Source of the DNA: Acidobacteriaceae bacterium
GTDB taxonomy: Bacteria > Acidobacteriota > Terriglobia > Terriglobales > Acidobacteriaceae
Length of the DNA: 45,042 bases
Reading direction: 5' to 3'
Assembly (NCBI GenBank): GCA_003165075.1
Contig: PLSM01000167.1
Coordinates: forward strand, 35,299 to 80,340
The notes below the pieces were generated by a model, which was not told the origin of the DNA, made no database searches, and saw only the letters and a program-made list of their open reading frames with translations. Made by a program: the position numbers and the translations under genes. Below are positions 16,821 through 25,113 of this stretch, piece after piece (the stretch's first letter is position 1; each line of letters starts with the position of its first letter).

Positions 16821-17537
16821 TCAGAAAAAATTGAGTGGATAGGCAGACTGATCAGGGTCCACATCGGGACGAGTGAATAGAGAGTCCGGTAGCGACGACT
16901 CCGGGGTCCACAGTTCGCTCACCAGCAGGCCGCGCAACCGCGTTTGTTCCTGTAAGAGAGAAAATCCTGCCTCCTTCAAAGCTCGGTGGTACTTTGGCAG
17001 GCGGAACCTGGTGAGTCCCGTCATGAGCCAAAAAACCATATAGAGCGCTGAAACCACGGGCCGGGCCACCAGCCAGCCAAACCAGCCGGGGGGAATGGCA
17101 AACTCCGAAACCACCCACAAGGCGCCGGGCTTGGCGCAAGGCTTAATCTGCATGGCAAGGGAAGCGACCTCTTTGGTTGAGAGGCAGTCGAGAAAGAAAT
17201 GGGTGACGATGAGGTCGTAGCGAGGGCCTTCGGGCTTCCACTGGCGGATGTCGGCAAGGTGGACACGGACACGGCCGGTACGCAGGCCGACGTTACGCAG
17301 CAATGCCCGCAACATGGCGCGGCTGGCGTCGATTGCGTCGATGAGCACTAACGGGTTCTGTTCGAGCAGACGGGCGGTGAAGCGCCCATCGCCGTCGCCC
17401 AACACCAGGGCGTTGCGGCGGGTTTGCAGTTCACCGAGGAAGGTAAAACGGCAGCGCTGGAGGAGGGGACCGAAGGTGAACATCTCCATCCAGCGGTAGA
17501 GGCCGGCGAGGCTGTCGAAATTGGGGGGGCGTTTCAT
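16821..17537 (-). CDS. Class I SAM-dependent methyltransferase
   Basis: The 238-residue protein has a Rossmann methyltransferase core: motif I ALVLGDGDGRFTARLL near residue 45, an acidic post-I residue (LIDAIDASRAML), then HLADIR, YDLIVTHFFLDCL and a late WVVSEFAIP strand. A hydrophobic stretch near residues 160-180 (VVSALYMVFWLMTGL) may anchor it to the membrane or form a lid. The ATG at 17535-17537 overlaps the stop of the upstream membrane-protein gene by four bases (ATGA), showing translational coupling. The substrate is unknown. Coupling to a UbiA-like membrane protein would fit a lipid or quinone methylation, but this is conjecture. Confidence 0.88.
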   Translation of the reverse strand: MKRPPNFDSLAGLYRWMEMFTFGPLLQRCRFTFLGELQTRRNALVLGDGDGRFTARLLEQNPLVLIDAIDASRAMLRALLRNVGLRTGRVRVHLADIRQWKPEGPRYDLIVTHFFLDCLSTKEVASLAMQIKPCAKPGALWVVSEFAIPPGWFGWLVARPVVSALYMVFWLMTGLTRFRLPKYHRALKEAGFSLLQEQTRLRGLLVSELWTPESSLPDSLFTRPDVDPDQSAYPLNFF

Positions 17538-18580
17538 CGCGCCAGCAAGACCAACGGGGTGAGCAGGACTGGGCTGAGCAAGGCGAGGTCGGCAGCGGTA
17601 CGCAGGGCAAGCGGCGTCAGCAGGCTGCGCCCGCGGTCGAGCAGGGCCAAGAGCAGGGCACTGGCCGCTCCGGCGGTAATGAGCGCAGCGGGGCGAGGCT
17701 GTTGGTGACCGAAGACGACGGCAAGCATTAGCCCGGCCAAGCCGAGCAAACATCCAGCGGCAAAGATGCGCGACGGGCGGCGTGCGAGACCAGGCGACTC
17801 CCAGCGCTCGATGGCGTGGCAGTTGAGCCAGGCCAGCGCGGCAAAGAAGGCTATAAGCACCAAGAGTGGCCATGAAGGCAGAGTGTGCCCGCCCGCTGCA
17901 CGCAGGCGCGTAAGGGCCGGCAGGGCGCATCCGGCGGTAAACAGCACAGCAACCAGGAATTCTTTTGCAGGGAAGCGGAGCCGCGGTAGGCTGCGGCCGG
18001 AGTGCACGCCGGAGAAGTACGCCAAAGCAGCGGCGGCCAGCACCGAATTGCGTTCGCCCGCACCGGGGGGCATCAGCACAAAGACGATGGCGAAGGCGGC
18101 GATGGCGGCGGCTACCGCCAAGGGAGCCAACAACCAGCGGTGACGCCAATGAAAGAAGTGGCGAGCGCGCAGGCGATGGATGTCGCCGGAGTGCAGACCA
18201 CGCAGGGCGTCGAGGAGCCGGTCGGCAATGTAAACGGTCCAAGCCGTCAGCGCGACTAGCGCGGGAACCCACCCCGGCAACCGGATACGAGCTGCCCAGG
18301 CAAATCCCATGGTCCAGGTCACTGCAACGGTCGGAGCGTCCAGGCTGGCGAGGTGCCAGAGGCGCAACGGAGCAGGCGCATCCAGCGGTGGCCTGGCGGC
18401 GCGGCCTTGCTCCCGGGGATCGGCCAAGGTTTGCTGCACTGTGTTGATTGTAGGAGAAGGAGACGGCGGCTGAGGTTGCCCGAGGTTGGCGATCAGTGGC
18501 TTGGCGATGGGCTCAGGACCCGGCCAGCGTTTCCTTGACCAACGCACGGAACTTTGCATCGACATCTTCCCCGCTGACAA
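17534..18580 (-). CDS. Multi-helix membrane protein, possibly UbiA-like
   Basis: The frame encodes 348 residues, of which the last ~270 hold about eight hydrophobic helices. A loop reads WTVYIADRLLDALRG followed by a basic/His-rich segment. This acidic D-R-L-L-D loop faintly recalls the aspartate-rich motif of UbiA prenyltransferases, and a later LNCHAIERWES loop could be the second site. The first ~70 residues look non-conserved (Pro- and Arg-rich), and the first 68 bases overlap the 3' end of the 87-residue gene, so the true start is probably further in; a GTG at 18437-18439 is one candidate but has no SD. The stop overlaps the methyltransferase start. The family is not firmly recognised. 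Confidence 0.72.
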   Translation of the reverse strand: MSAGKMSMQSSVRWSRKRWPGPEPIAKPLIANLGQPQPPSPSPTINTVQQTLADPREQGRAARPPLDAPAPLRLWHLASLDAPTVAVTWTMGFAWAARIRLPGWVPALVALTAWTVYIADRLLDALRGLHSGDIHRLRARHFFHWRHRWLLAPLAVAAAIAAFAIVFVLMPPGAGERNSVLAAAALAYFSGVHSGRSLPRLRFPAKEFLVAVLFTAGCALPALTRLRAAGGHTLPSWPLLVLIAFFAALAWLNCHAIERWESPGLARRPSRIFAAGCLLGLAGLMLAVVFGHQQPRPAALITAGAASALLLALLDRGRSLLTPLALRTAADLALLSPVLLTPLVLLAR

Positions 18581-18776
18581 AGAACGGCGCTTTGAGGCAC
18601 TGGAGGGTCAACTCCTGCTTGTCGGGAGCGTAGCTCCAGGTAACCTCTACGCCGAACTTTGATGCGGTTCCGTTGTTGCCGCTGAGGTCAATGCCCGCGG
18701 CTTTGGCCTTAGCTGTTAGTACTGCGTATTGTTCCGGTGTGATACCGGCAAAGACTTGGGGTGCGCACTGCGCCAT
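18513..18776 (-). CDS. Conserved-looking 87-residue protein of unknown function
   Basis: A small soluble protein starting MAQCAPQVFAGITPEQY, with a predicted helix (ITPEQYAVLTAKAKAAGI), then alternating strands (KFGVEVTWSYAPDKQELTLQCL, split here by loops) and a C-terminal helix DVDAKFRALVKETL. The strong SD AAGGAGAG lies about 7 bases before the ATG at 18774-18776, which decides the start against the open frame to 18857. It has two cysteines and no signal peptide. It is first in the minus-strand run followed by the membrane protein and the methyltransferase, whose reading frames overlap in series. I do not recognise a named family. Confidence 0.8.
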   Translation of the reverse strand: MAQCAPQVFAGITPEQYAVLTAKAKAAGIDLSGNNGTASKFGVEVTWSYAPDKQELTLQCLKAPFFVSGEDVDAKFRALVKETLAGS

Positions 18777-18911
18777 GGGGACTCTCCTTGCGCGTTCGAT
18801 GGTTGGCAACGACCGGATAGACGGGCAGATGTATTCCATACTGAGCCCGGTCCGCACGGTGCGTCATTCACTTCGACGGTAGCAGGGCAAGGGTTAATTC
18901 TGTGCAAACCT

Positions 18912-21089
18912 TCAGTCGGCTGCGTGTGCCTTTTTCAGGCTGGCTTTTACGCGCGGCTTGAGGGTGGTGGGCTTGGCGGCTGGTTTGATGGCGGCGGGCT
19001 TGGGGATGGCGTCCAAATCGACCTTGGCCTCGGCCAACTGCATCAGGAAGTCCTGGCTGGAAAACGCTGGCGCGTCCTTGTACACCTTGCTGGCGCGCAG
19101 ATAGCTGCCGTCAGGCTGCTGCAGGCGGGCTTTGACGGTATCGGCCAGCATTGCCGGCAGGATTTCGTCGTGGATGCGGGATTTGGCGGCCGGATCGCGC
19201 ACCGGGAAAACGACCTCGCAGCGCTCAAAGAGATTGCGGGGCATCCAGTCGGCCGAGCCGAGGTAGATTTCGTCGTCGCCGCCGTTGGCGAAATGGAAGA
19301 TCCGGGAGTGCTCCAGAAAACGGCCCACGATGGAGCGGACGCGGATTCGCTCCGACAAGCCCTTGACACCGGGGCGCAGGATAGAGAGGCCGCGGACGAT
19401 GAGATCGATCTCGACACCGGCCTGCGAAGCCTGATAGAGGGCCTCGATGACCCGGGGTTCGAGCAGGGCGTTCATCTTGGCCACGATGTGCGCGGGTCGA
19501 CCGGCCGCAGCGTGCTCGGCCTCGCGGCGGATGAGGCCCAGGAAGCTCTCGGCCATGGTCAGCGGCGCCACCAGCAGCGGCAGATAGTCATCCACTTCGG
19601 CGTGGGCGGTAAGGTAGTTGAAAACCATGTGCACGCGCTCGGTAATCTGGGGGTCGCAGGTGAGCATGCTCAGGTCGGTGTAGAAGCGGGCGGTGACGGG
19701 GTTGTAGTTGCCGGTGCCAAGGTGGCAGTAGCGGCGGGTGACGCCGTCTTCGTCCCGGCGCACTAGCAAGGCCAGCTTGCAGTGGGTCTTCAGGCCCACC
19801 ACCCCGTGGAAAACCTGAACCCCGGCGTCTTCCATGCTGCGTGCCCAGCGGATGTTGGAGGCCTCATCGAATCGAGCCATCAGTTCGACCACCAGGGTGG
19901 CTTCCTTGGTGGCCGCCGCCTCAATGAGCGCCGCAAACACGGGTGAGTCCTGGCTGGTGCGATAGAGGGTCTGCTTCATGCTGACCACCGCCGGATCCTC
20001 CGCGCCCTGCTGGATGAAGTCAACCACAGGGTCATAGGAGTCGTAGGGGTGGTGGAGCAGGACATCGTGAAGGCGCAGTTCGTCGAAGATGTTGGCGGCC
20101 TTTCGGCTCAGATGCAGAGGTTTGGGCGTGAAAGACGGAAACTTCAGGTCGGGCCGGTCGATATCGCCATAAAAGAACATGAGCCGCGAGAGGTTCACGG
20201 GGCCGTCATCGCGAAAGACCTGATCCTCTTCCAGTTCGAAGTTGGTCCGCAGCCGCTCGACGATCTCCGCATCGGCGCCGGTTTCGATCTCCAGGCGCAC
20301 CGCGTCGCCCTTGCGACGGTTGTGAAGTTCCACGCGAATGGTTTCCAGCAGCGAGCGCGCTTCTTCCTCCTCGAAGTAGAGATTGGAATTGCGCGTGACG
20401 CGGAAGGAGACGCGGGCCAGCACCTCGTAGCCGCGGTACATGCCGCCGAGATTCTGCGCAATCAGGTCCTGAAGGAGGAGGTAATCAAAGGCGCCGTCGG
20501 CAGCGGGCAGGCGAACGAACCTGGGCAGGGCGCGCGGCACCGTCACCACTCCCAGCACCAGGGGACCGGAGCTGCGCCGCTTGCGCCGCAGCAGCAATGC
20601 CAGGCAAAGGGCCTTGTTCAGCACCCGCGGAAACGGGTGGGCCGGGTCGATGGCGATGGGGGTCAGCAGCGGATCGACCTCGCGCTGAAAATAACCCTGG
20701 GCAAAGGCCTGGGCCTCTTCACTCAGTTCTTCCCACTCCAGCAGGCGGATACCCTGTTTGCGCAGTTCGGGGAGCAGATGCTCGTTCCAGCAGCGATACT
20801 GGGCATCGACAAAGGTGTGGATTTCTCCGGTGAGCACGGCCAGCGACTCATCGGGACGGAGGCCGTCGTATCCCTGCTCGCGGTAGCCGTCTTCAATGCG
20901 CTGCAACAGCCCGGCCTGGCGAACCTCAACATACTCGTCCAGGTTGTTGCCCGTGATGGCCAGGAATTTGACCCGTTCCAGCAGGGGATTTGCCGGGTCT
21001 TCGGCTTCTTCGAGGACACGCCGGTTGAACTGCATCCAGGAGTGGTCCCGGCCGTTGAAGAGCTGTTGTTTCTGCGCAGTGCGTGCCAT
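18912..21089 (-). CDS. ppk: Polyphosphate kinase Ppk1
   Basis: Ppk1 reversibly polymerises the gamma-phosphate of ATP into inorganic polyphosphate. The 725-residue protein is of normal length. The N-terminal domain shows RDHSWMQFNRRVLEEA and FLAITGNNLDEYVEVR. The head domain and two phospholipase-D-like C-terminal domains follow. The autophosphorylated histidine lies in GLKTHCK near residue 435, and RYCHLGTGNYNPVTARFYTD follows about 20 residues later. Normally the motif is KTHAK; Cys replaces Ala here. The C-terminus has an Ala/Lys/Pro-rich tail (KPAAIKPAAKPTTLKP). The ATG at 21087-21089 is selected; an open extension to 21353 is non-conserved. The sigma-like gene is divergent. Confidence 0.96.
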   Translation of the reverse strand: MARTAQKQQLFNGRDHSWMQFNRRVLEEAEDPANPLLERVKFLAITGNNLDEYVEVRQAGLLQRIEDGYREQGYDGLRPDESLAVLTGEIHTFVDAQYRCWNEHLLPELRKQGIRLLEWEELSEEAQAFAQGYFQREVDPLLTPIAIDPAHPFPRVLNKALCLALLLRRKRRSSGPLVLGVVTVPRALPRFVRLPAADGAFDYLLLQDLIAQNLGGMYRGYEVLARVSFRVTRNSNLYFEEEEARSLLETIRVELHNRRKGDAVRLEIETGADAEIVERLRTNFELEEDQVFRDDGPVNLSRLMFFYGDIDRPDLKFPSFTPKPLHLSRKAANIFDELRLHDVLLHHPYDSYDPVVDFIQQGAEDPAVVSMKQTLYRTSQDSPVFAALIEAAATKEATLVVELMARFDEASNIRWARSMEDAGVQVFHGVVGLKTHCKLALLVRRDEDGVTRRYCHLGTGNYNPVTARFYTDLSMLTCDPQITERVHMVFNYLTAHAEVDDYLPLLVAPLTMAESFLGLIRREAEHAAAGRPAHIVAKMNALLEPRVIEALYQASQAGVEIDLIVRGLSILRPGVKGLSERIRVRSIVGRFLEHSRIFHFANGGDDEIYLGSADWMPRNLFERCEVVFPVRDPAAKSRIHDEILPAMLADTVKARLQQPDGSYLRASKVYKDAPAFSSQDFLMQLAEAKVDLDAIPKPAAIKPAAKPTTLKPRVKASLKKAHAAD

Positions 21090-21336
21090 CGAATCCGTCC
21101 AATTCGCCGTGTTGGCAAGTCTACCGCGTTTCCCCCGGGTCCGAAGCCGAATACACCGGCGACAGAGGAAAATCGACCTCACGCAATCCATACAGAATAA
21201 ACGCGGAAAGCATGTTAAGAGAGAACGAAAAAGTGGACGGTTTGCGCCAAAGGCGGTATGCATTGACCCGCCAGCCCCGTCGGGTTGAGGATAAGAATGG
21301 GCGAGAACGCTTAGTCCCCACGAGAGGAGCACCCGA

Positions 21337-22032
21337 ATGACGCATGATTCCATCAGTGCTGACGCCTCCCTGATTCCTCCTCAATCGCTTCCGGCGGGAG
21401 CCGCCGCGTTCTCAAAGCAAGTGGGCGGCCTTTTGGACGGCAGGCCCAAGGACGATGAAACGGTGGCCAAAGTCCTTGCGGGCCAGGAGGATATGCTCGA
21501 CCTGATCGCAGCCGGGTTCTACAGCATGGCCTCGATGCTGGTGGGCGAAGGCGAAGACAGCATGCGCCTGGTGGAGAGAGCCGTCGAAATGGTCGAGGTC
21601 TCGGTCTGCCACGATGTTGAGCAGGAGCGCAAGAGCAGCCGCCGGGCGCTGTGTACCGCGGCCCTGGCTTTGCTTGATCAGCGCCACCCGGGGTGCCTGG
21701 CCTTTCCGCAGGGGCTGGAGACGGTGAAAACCTGTATCGAAGACGACGACCTGGACGCGGCGGGGGTCTCGCGCGAGGAGTTGGAAACCATGTTGGCGGG
21801 TCCCGGCCGCGACAGCGTGAGGAACTGGCTGGAGAGCCTGCCCATCGAGACGCGTGTCATCTTTGTGCTGCGCGCCGTGGCGGGATTTACCGCGCCGGAG
21901 ACGGCCGCAATGCTGGTCGCGTATGGAGGGCCGGATGCCTCTGGATGGAACGCCGACGCTGTGCGCGAGCTCTTCCGCCGGGGACTCTGCTCGCTGGCAT
22001 CACAATTGATTCAGGCCAACGCCGCGCGCTAA
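21337..22032 (+). CDS. Orphan protein with sigma-70 region-4-like C-terminus
   Basis: This 231-residue protein has an N-terminal helical half (FYSMASMLVGEGEDSMRLVERAVE), reminiscent of the region-2 helix of ECF sigma factors but without the strong aromatic/basic -10 motif. The C-terminal half (about 155-228) contains WLESLPIETRVIFVLRAVAG, FTAPETAAML and AVRELFRRGLCSLASQL, the order of a sigma region 4 with its helix-turn-helix. It could be a divergent ECF sigma factor or a sigma-derived regulator. No anti-sigma gene is adjacent. GAGAGGAGCACCCGA precedes the ATG, a good SD. It is divergent from ppk across about 250 bp, so co-regulation with polyphosphate synthesis is possible. Confidence 0.75.
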   Translation: MTHDSISADASLIPPQSLPAGAAAFSKQVGGLLDGRPKDDETVAKVLAGQEDMLDLIAAGFYSMASMLVGEGEDSMRLVERAVEMVEVSVCHDVEQERKSSRRALCTAALALLDQRHPGCLAFPQGLETVKTCIEDDDLDAAGVSREELETMLAGPGRDSVRNWLESLPIETRVIFVLRAVAGFTAPETAAMLVAYGGPDASGWNADAVRELFRRGLCSLASQLIQANAAR

Positions 22033-22243
22033 TCCCAATCGATTCCGATCTGTCCTATAAGGGACGGCGCTGGAAGCGGGAAAACCGCTCTCCGGGAGCA
22101 GTGGGAAGTGTGTCCGCGGCTACAACTGCCGCACTCCATCTTCGATACACTAGATTTGAGAACCCGGCTGCATGTTTTCCGCATCTATCTGAAGTGCCAA
22201 CATATTCATGCGGAAGGGTTCTGCGGGAATTCAAAGAAGCTTG

Positions 22244-23683
22244 ATGTCCTTAGACGTTTCCAGGCGTAATTCGATTTGTTGGTGCGGCTGTGCATTGCTG
22301 ATGTTTGGCTTTGCGGCGCCGCCCAAGGCAGGCGCGCAGGCGGTGCCCACCCAGGCGCTTAGCCAGTCGTCCGGACCCACCGCGTCCAGTTTTCAGGGCA
22401 GCGTGGCCGTGGGCGGAGTATCCCCACAACCCATCGATCTCTCCCTCGACGACGCTATCCAACGCGGCCTCAAGACCAACCTGGGAGTCATCCTGAGCGG
22501 AACTCAGACCGCCGCAGCGCGCGGACAACGCATGAGCCATTTGCAGGCCTTGCTTCCGTCGGTGGACTTCAAGGCCCAGGAGAGCGTGATGCAGACCGAT
22601 CTGCCGGCTGAAGGTCTGCGCATTCCCGGTTTTCCCACCATCATCGGCCCATTCGGCTTTACCGACTTGCGCGCTACCTTGAACTGGTCGCTGGTGGATG
22701 TGACATCGTTACGCAACTACCTCGCGGCCCGGCACAACTTTGCGGCTGCCGAACTTTCCGCCCAGGATGCGCGGGAGCTGGTGATTCTGACTGTGGGCAA
22801 CGCCTATCTGCTGGCGCTGGCCGAGGAGACGCGGGTTACCAGCGTTGAAGCCCAGGTGGCCACGGCCAAAATCTCGCTGGACCAGGCGGTGGCCAATCAC
22901 CAGGCGGGAACGGCGCCCATGCTGGATGAGTTGCGCGCTCGCGTGGACTACCAGTCGTTGGAGCAACAGCTGATCGTGGCCCGCAACGGGCTGGAGAAAG
23001 ACAAGCTGGCGCTGGCACGCACCATCGGGCTGCCGCTGGCGCAGGCTTTTAACCTAGCTGACAAGGCGCCCTATGCGGCCTTTGACCAGATCGACGTGGA
23101 GGCGGCGATTCGCGATGCGCACGCCAACCGCAAGGACCTGGCAGCGATGGTGGAAGCGACCAAAGCGGCGGAGGAGCAGCGCAAGGCGGCCACCGCGGAC
23201 CGGCTGCCCACGGTGAAGTTCGCAGGGGATTACGGCGACATCGGGGTGAACGTGCGCCACTCGCACGGCACAGGCGACGCCCAAGGCACCCTGACTGTGC
23301 CGGTGTTCGAGGAATTCGCGCTGCGCGGCGAGGCGCAGGTGGCCCAGTCGCAACTGGACACACAGCGGGCGCAACTGAGCGACATGCATGCGCAGGTGGA
23401 CGCCGATGTGCGCGATGCCCTGCTGGATATCGCATCGGCACAAAAGCAGGTTGAGGTAGCCCGGTCCAGCGTAGATCTGGCCGGCGAGGCCCTCAGCGAG
23501 GCCCAGCAGCGCTATGCCAACGGAGTCAGCGACAACCTGGCTGTGAGCCAGGCGGAACAGTCTCTGGCCGTGGCCAACGATCAATATGTAGCCAGCCTCT
23601 ACCGGCACAATATGGCCAAGCTCAGCCTGGCCCGGTCACTAGGGGCGGCACAGAACTACAAGAGTTATCTGGGAGGAAAGTAG
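22244..23683 (+). CDS. TolC-family outer-membrane efflux channel
   Basis: A 479-residue outer-membrane factor. A signal peptide covers about residues 1-33 (cysteine-containing hydrophobic stretch ending KAGAQA), followed by LSLDDAIQRGLKTNLGVIL, the typical first helix of TolC proteins. Two similar helical repeats follow (LVILTVGNAYLLALAEE in the first, DVRDALLDIASAQKQVEVA in the second), and YANGVSDNLAVSQAEQSL closes the second. It would trimerise as an outer-membrane barrel and periplasmic tunnel. I chose the ATG at 22244; an upstream in-frame start at 22208 gives a poorer signal peptide. The EmrA-like gene starts 2 bp after its stop, with the SD GGAGG inside the tolC 3' end, so they are one operon. 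Confidence 0.92.
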   Translation: MSLDVSRRNSICWCGCALLMFGFAAPPKAGAQAVPTQALSQSSGPTASSFQGSVAVGGVSPQPIDLSLDDAIQRGLKTNLGVILSGTQTAAARGQRMSHLQALLPSVDFKAQESVMQTDLPAEGLRIPGFPTIIGPFGFTDLRATLNWSLVDVTSLRNYLAARHNFAAAELSAQDARELVILTVGNAYLLALAEETRVTSVEAQVATAKISLDQAVANHQAGTAPMLDELRARVDYQSLEQQLIVARNGLEKDKLALARTIGLPLAQAFNLADKAPYAAFDQIDVEAAIRDAHANRKDLAAMVEATKAAEEQRKAATADRLPTVKFAGDYGDIGVNVRHSHGTGDAQGTLTVPVFEEFALRGEAQVAQSQLDTQRAQLSDMHAQVDADVRDALLDIASAQKQVEVARSSVDLAGEALSEAQQRYANGVSDNLAVSQAEQSLAVANDQYVASLYRHNMAKLSLARSLGAAQNYKSYLGGK

Positions 23684-23685
23684 CC

Positions 23686-24915
23686 GTGGCGGATTCAACC
23701 CCAACAGCAATCCAATCCCCGCCGGAGGAGAGCACAGAAGTCGTGCAGCCGCAGTCCCGCCGCAGAGGCCTGATCGTCGTGGTGCTCGTGGTGCTGGCGC
23801 TGGTTGCAGCCGGGTTCTGGTGGCGCTCCACATTCAGTGAAGACACGGACGACGCGCAGATCAACGGCCACCTGATCCAGGTCAGCTCACGGATTTCAGG
23901 CCAGGTTATCCATGTGGATGTCGCGGAGAACCAGGTGGTGAAGGCCGGCGACCCGATCGCCGAACTGGACCCCAGCGACTACAAAGTTGCGGTAGAGAAC
24001 GCCGAGGCCGCGCTGGCAAGCGCCCAGGCCAATGCCGCCGCCGCTCAGGTGAATGTGCCCATTACTACCGTGAACACCGGCAGCAATCTGAGTTCGGCGA
24101 GCGCAGACGTGACCGGAGCGCATGCTTCTGTTTCGCAGGCTGAGCAGCAATTTCAGGCCGCCCGGGCCCGCATTGCCCAGGCCCAGGCCAACGACACCAA
24201 GGCGCAGGCTGACTTGGCGCGTTACAAGCCGCTGGTCGAGAAAGACGTCATCAGCAAACAGCAGTTCGATGCTGCCGTAGCTGCGGCCGACGCCGCCCAC
24301 GCCGCACTGGCCGACGCCCGCGCCAGTGAGCAGGCCGCCGCCGATGGCGTCCGCGTAGCTCGTCAACGAGAGGCGCAAGCTCAGGCCCTGTTCAAGTATG
24401 CGCAGACCGGCCCGCAGCAGGTGGCTGCGCAAAGCGCACGTGCAAAGCAGGCGCTGGCACAGGTGCAGCAAGCCCAGGCTCAACTTGACCAGGCGAAACT
24501 TAACCTGAGTTATACGAAGATGGTGGCTCCCGATGCGGGTATCATCACCCGCAAAAGCGTGGAAATTAATCAAAACGTCTCTGTGGGCCAGAACCTGCTG
24601 ACGCTGGTTTCGCTGGAGGATTTGTGGGTGACGGCGAACTTCAAGGAGACCCAACTGAAACATATGTACGCAGGGCAAGCCGCTGAAATTGATGTGGATG
24701 CCACCGGCAAGACCTACCACGGCAAGGTGACCCAGATCGGCGGTGCAACCGGCTCGGTGCTCTCACTCTTCCCGCCGGAAAACGCAACTGGAAATTACGT
24801 CAAGGTGGTGCAGCGTGTTCCGGTGCGCATTGACTTTGCCGACCTGGCTCACGAAGACGCTGGTCACGCGCTGCGTCCGGGCCTGTCTGTCGAGCCTAAA
24901 GTGCGGGTGAAATAG
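23686..24915 (+). CDS. EmrA-like periplasmic adaptor (HlyD family)
   Basis: The 409-residue membrane-fusion protein bridges an inner-membrane pump and TolC. It has a cytoplasmic N-terminus rich in Pro and Ser, one membrane helix (about 28-46, LIVVVLVVLALVAAGFWW) and DTDDAQINGHLIQVSSRISG, the EmrA/HlyD signature. The first half of a biotinyl-lipoyl fold (VAENQVVKAGDPIAELD) and a long alanine/glutamine-rich coiled-coil hairpin (about 100-275) follow, then the second lipoyl half and a beta-barrel (PDAGIITRKSVEINQNVSVGQ). The start is GTG 23686 with GGAGGAAAG seven bases upstream. No EmrB-type pump follows; a strong terminator ends the operon instead. The DHA2 exporter at 2913-4493 is a candidate partner. 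Confidence 0.93.
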   Translation: MADSTPTAIQSPPEESTEVVQPQSRRRGLIVVVLVVLALVAAGFWWRSTFSEDTDDAQINGHLIQVSSRISGQVIHVDVAENQVVKAGDPIAELDPSDYKVAVENAEAALASAQANAAAAQVNVPITTVNTGSNLSSASADVTGAHASVSQAEQQFQAARARIAQAQANDTKAQADLARYKPLVEKDVISKQQFDAAVAAADAAHAALADARASEQAAADGVRVARQREAQAQALFKYAQTGPQQVAAQSARAKQALAQVQQAQAQLDQAKLNLSYTKMVAPDAGIITRKSVEINQNVSVGQNLLTLVSLEDLWVTANFKETQLKHMYAGQAAEIDVDATGKTYHGKVTQIGGATGSVLSLFPPENATGNYVKVVQRVPVRIDFADLAHEDAGHALRPGLSVEPKVRVK

Positions 24916-24954
24916 AGGGCACCCTCCGGGTTCACGCTGCTGGTTTCCACATAG

Positions 24955-24995
24955 AATGCCAGTTCTTCGATCTTTGCGAGGAACTGGCATTTTTT
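24955..24995 (+). terminator. Strong intrinsic terminator of the tolC-emrA operon
   Basis: An 11-bp perfect stem, AATGCCAGTTC at 24955-24965 and GAACTGGCATT at 24981-24991, can extend four more pairs (one G-U) to leave a seven-base loop. It is directly followed by a run of T residues through 24995. This is the clearest rho-independent terminator in the window and lies 40 bp past the emrA-like stop. Confidence 0.9.
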
Positions 24996-25113
24996 GGGAA
25001 GAGATGGCGTAAGACTTCAACCCACCTTATGCGCCTGGGCGGGCGTTCCCTGTTGAGCCGAATACAGGCGATCGGAAGCTGGTATACCTTAATACACTGA
25101 TTGCGATGCCACG

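Noticed and set aside
20049..21200. 383-residue plus-strand open frame opposite ppk
   Set aside because: Shadow frame of ppk; no independent signal.
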